NCBI GenBank assembly: GCA_002702065.1
Contig: NZXX01000001.1
Location: 248,001 to 312,000, forward strand
Reading direction: 5' to 3'
DNA from: Anaerolineaceae bacterium
GTDB lineage: Bacteria > Chloroflexota > Anaerolineae > Aggregatilineales > Phototrophicaceae
Length of the DNA: 64,000 nucleotides
Below the pieces are notes generated by a model. That model did not search any database. It was not told where the DNA came from and worked only from the letters and a program-made list of their open reading frames with translations. The position numbers and the translations under genes are program-made. Of this stretch, positions 61,902 to 64,000 are shown piece after piece. How positions within the stretch are numbered: the stretch's first letter is position 1; every line of letters begins with the position of its first letter.

Positions 61902-62684
61902 TTAACTCTCCGCTTTCTGGTTATTCATCTCATAGATAATACGTAACCCATCCAGCGTCAGTTCCGGTGCGATCAGATCGATGATGTCGGTGTGCTGGTC
62001 GAACAGGGAGGCCAGCCCGCCGGTAGCGATAATTTTCACTTTTTCCGCACCAACTTCTTTTGCCAGCCGCTGAGTCAGTCCCTCAACCAATGCCACATAG
62101 CCCCAGAAGATGCCGGATTGCATGGCGTGAATCGTGTTGCGGCCAATCGCACTGGGTGGCGGACTCAGGTCGATGGCGTGCAGCCGGGCCGCATGTTCGA
62201 CGAGTGCGTCGTGCGCAATGCCGATGCCGGGTGCAATCGCCCCGCCGCAGTAGGCGCCATTGGCTGATACAACGTCGAAGGTGGTGGCAGTGCCAAAATC
62301 AATGACAATGGCCGGGCCGCCATAGAGTTTATGGACCGCTGCGGCGTTGACGATGCGATCTGGTCCAGCTTGCTGCGGCTCATCAATATCAATGCGGATT
62401 CCGATTGGCGTGCGATGATCCACCACCAGCGGTTCAATGTCCATGTAACGGCGCACCAACTCTGTGAAGGCGCGCGTGAGGGTAGGCACCACACTGCTGA
62501 TGGCAACCCCACTGATTGCCCGATAACCGAGGTCGGCCTCATCCAGAAAGCTGCGTAACAGCACCGCATACTCATCCGGCATCTTGTCGCGGACCGTCCG
62601 CGCCCGCCAGTGGATGGCCCATTTCTCGTTTTGCCATAACCCGAGCGTGATGTTCGTGTTGCCAATGTCGATTGCAAGGAGCAT
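61902..62684 (-). CDS. coaX: Type III pantothenate kinase
   Basis: 260 residues. The ASKHA-fold markers are LLAIDIGNTN (Asp at 6), AGPDRIVNA (substrate site), VIDFGTATTFD and GGAIAPGI. It phosphorylates pantothenate as the first step of CoA synthesis. It is first in an operon with mntA and hepT. Confidence 0.96.
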   Translation of the reverse strand: MLLAIDIGNTNITLGLWQNEKWAIHWRARTVRDKMPDEYAVLLRSFLDEADLGYRAISGVAISSVVPTLTRAFTELVRRYMDIEPLVVDHRTPIGIRIDIDEPQQAGPDRIVNAAAVHKLYGGPAIVIDFGTATTFDVVSANGAYCGGAIAPGIGIAHDALVEHAARLHAIDLSPPPSAIGRNTIHAMQSGIFWGYVALVEGLTQRLAKEVGAEKVKIIATGGLASLFDQHTDIIDLIAPELTLDGLRIIYEMNNQKAES

Positions 62685-62751
62685 ACTCTGGCTTCCAGTG
62701 TGTGGTGAGTGATGAATCGTAGTATAGCACAGGCAGATGACGAGGCATGCA

Positions 62752-63909
62752 ATGTTTCAGCACGTGATGCGCCCCAGTGTCGCCCAGCTCCAGCCCAGCC
62801 TGATCCGGCAGGTTGCCAATGGCGCGATGGGCCGGGAGGATGTCATTCCGCTGTGGTTTGGCGAGCCGGATGTACCGACGCCAGCCTTTATCCGCGAGGC
62901 TGCCAAAGCCGTGCTGGATGAGGGCAACACCTTCTACCAGCCAAATGCCGGGATGCCGGCGCTGCGGCAGGCCATTGCCGACTACATGAACGGGCTGTAT
63001 GGCACCCGCATCGATATGGACCGCATTGTCGTGACAGGTTCGGGCATGATGGGGCTGATGCTGGCCGGGCAGGTGGTGGTGGCGGACGGCGATACGATTG
63101 TGACGCATGTGCCAACCTGGCCGAACTTGCCATCGGTGCAGCAAATTCTCGGTGCACAGGTGAAACGGGTGCCGCTAACCCTCGTGGATGAGCGTTATAC
63201 ACTTGATCTGGATCGCCTGTTTGATGCGGTCGACTCGCGGACGCGCGCCTTGCTCATCAATTCGCCCAGCAACCCGACGGGCTGGATGCTCACCGATGCG
63301 GAGCAACAGACCATTCTCGATTATTGCCGGGCACGCGGCATCTGGCTGATTGCCGACGAGGTGTACAGCCGCATCATTTATGATCGGCCCTACGCGCCGA
63401 CGTTTGCCGACAAGATCACGGATGAGGATCGTGTGCTGATCGTCAACAGCTTTTCCAAAGCCTGGGCCATGACGGGCTGGCGTCTGGGTTGGCTGACGAT
63501 TCCGCGTGGCTTACTCACCACGTTTGAAATGCTGATGGAATACAACAGTGCCTGTGTGCTGGCCGCGACTCAGCTGGCCGGGGTGGTGGCGCTGCGTGAG
63601 GGAGAACCCTTTATCCGGCAGTCGATGGCGCGCTACAAGGCCTCACTGGATTTGCTGCTGACTTGCTTTGCCGATCTGCCGCGTGTCATGTGTCCGGTTC
63701 CGCAGGCAGCGTTTTACGCCTTTTTCAACGTGGCAGGGGTAACGGACAGCCTCGCCTTTGCGCAGCAGATGCTGGCCGAAGCCAATGTAGGGCTGGCACC
63801 GGGACGCGCTTTCGGGCCGGAGGGCGAGGGGTATCTGCGATTGTGTTATGCGGTAGAACCGGCCCTGCTGGAAACCGCGCTGGATCGTCTGGAACCGCTG
63901 CTGAAGTGA
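62752..63909 (+). CDS. Class I/II PLP-dependent aminotransferase
   Basis: 385 residues from ATG at 62752 (GAGG 6 bp upstream; ATG 62737 also possible). Fold type I aspartate aminotransferase family: PLP pocket (TGSGMMGL), NSPSNPTGW, DEVYSRI and the Schiff-base lysine in NSFSKAWAMTGWRLGW. The final conserved Arg is in YLRLCYA. The substrate is not identifiable; a broad aspartate/aromatic type is likely. Confidence 0.93.
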   Translation: MFQHVMRPSVAQLQPSLIRQVANGAMGREDVIPLWFGEPDVPTPAFIREAAKAVLDEGNTFYQPNAGMPALRQAIADYMNGLYGTRIDMDRIVVTGSGMMGLMLAGQVVVADGDTIVTHVPTWPNLPSVQQILGAQVKRVPLTLVDERYTLDLDRLFDAVDSRTRALLINSPSNPTGWMLTDAEQQTILDYCRARGIWLIADEVYSRIIYDRPYAPTFADKITDEDRVLIVNSFSKAWAMTGWRLGWLTIPRGLLTTFEMLMEYNSACVLAATQLAGVVALREGEPFIRQSMARYKASLDLLLTCFADLPRVMCPVPQAAFYAFFNVAGVTDSLAFAQQMLAEANVGLAPGRAFGPEGEGYLRLCYAVEPALLETALDRLEPLLK

Positions 63910-63967
63910 AATCTGCACACGGAAAATGGTACAATATCGGTCCGTAAGTTGGAGAGGCGGCGTTGCG

Positions 63968-64000
63968 ATGGTAGCCACAATACAGGTGCGTATTCCGGAT
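63968..64000 (+). CDS. Start of a gene cut by the window end
   Basis: ATG at 63968 after GGAGAGG opens MVATIQVRIPD and runs off the window. A TACAAT hexamer lies near 63930. Nothing can be said about the product. Confidence 0.4.
   Translation, partial: MVATIQVRIPD

Overview
The window looks like a chromosomal segment of an uncultivated Chloroflexota bacterium, most likely in or near Anaerolineae. That placement is an inference. It rests on moderately high GC, many lipoproteins with Thr/Pro-rich linkers, SH3b and LysM surface proteins, a T-box-controlled phe operon, Rieske/cytochrome b/cytochrome c genes joined to a complete cytochrome c maturation set, and abundant short dispersed repeats. 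No rRNA is present to fix the taxonomy.

Layout. 1-4420: two paralogous surface glycoside-hydrolase-like proteins on the minus strand; the first is cut by the window edge and carries an extra GH18-like domain. 4615-11025: a methyltransferase, an alpha/beta-hydrolase lipoprotein, a YbaK-type deacylase coupled to an unknown gene, a PUA/EVE-like protein, an SMP-30 lactonase and two secreted proteins. 11161-16111: the phe operon, with promoter, T-box leader, a four-helix-bundle gene, pheS, a two-TM potassium channel and pheT. 16191-18637: small genes, namely an excisionase-like HTH protein, two unknowns and an HNH nuclease. 18718-29859: an unknown 493-residue protein, an MFS exporter, a three-gene ABC-2 exporter, a membrane HExxH protease, a cupin, a LysM-SGNH hydrolase and an M20 peptidase.

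29983-44555 is the respiratory core, all on the minus strand. Rieske, cytochrome b and a dihaem cytochrome c come first (44555 down to 40849), then a 78-residue membrane protein. The ccm operon follows in the order ccmE-ccmF-ccmH-ccmG-ccmI-like-cytochrome c fusion-ccmA-ccmB-ccmC-ccmD-like. The machinery that attaches haem therefore sits directly downstream of the c-type cytochrome that needs it. Its CcmE is the CxxxY (cysteine) variant, and the operon contains an unusual lipoprotein joining cytochrome c, a Cna-B-like region and a CcmI-like tail.

44891-56906: RNase D, a beta-CASP nuclease with an acidic partner ending in a clamp-binding-like motif, an oligogalacturonate-lyase-like propeller, a membrane-anchored PD-(D/E)XK (Tox-REase-like) protein overlapping tadA, tRNA-Ser, a TIM-barrel isomerase, an SDR, an RlmI-like methyltransferase, a DUF1684 protein, a frameshifted third GH-like protein and a WecE-type aminotransferase. 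57167-64000: two single-domain response regulators around an orphan sugar-binding lipoprotein, an acetyltransferase-like protein, tRNA-Asn, a MntA/HepT toxin-antitoxin pair whose toxin is frameshifted, coaX and a class I aminotransferase.

Three families of short dispersed repeats (CGCAAAG heptads, CAGTTGACAGTT-type arrays and GTAGGG palindromes) lie between genes. They touch the phe operon in particular, at its ribosome-binding sites and inside the T-box leader.
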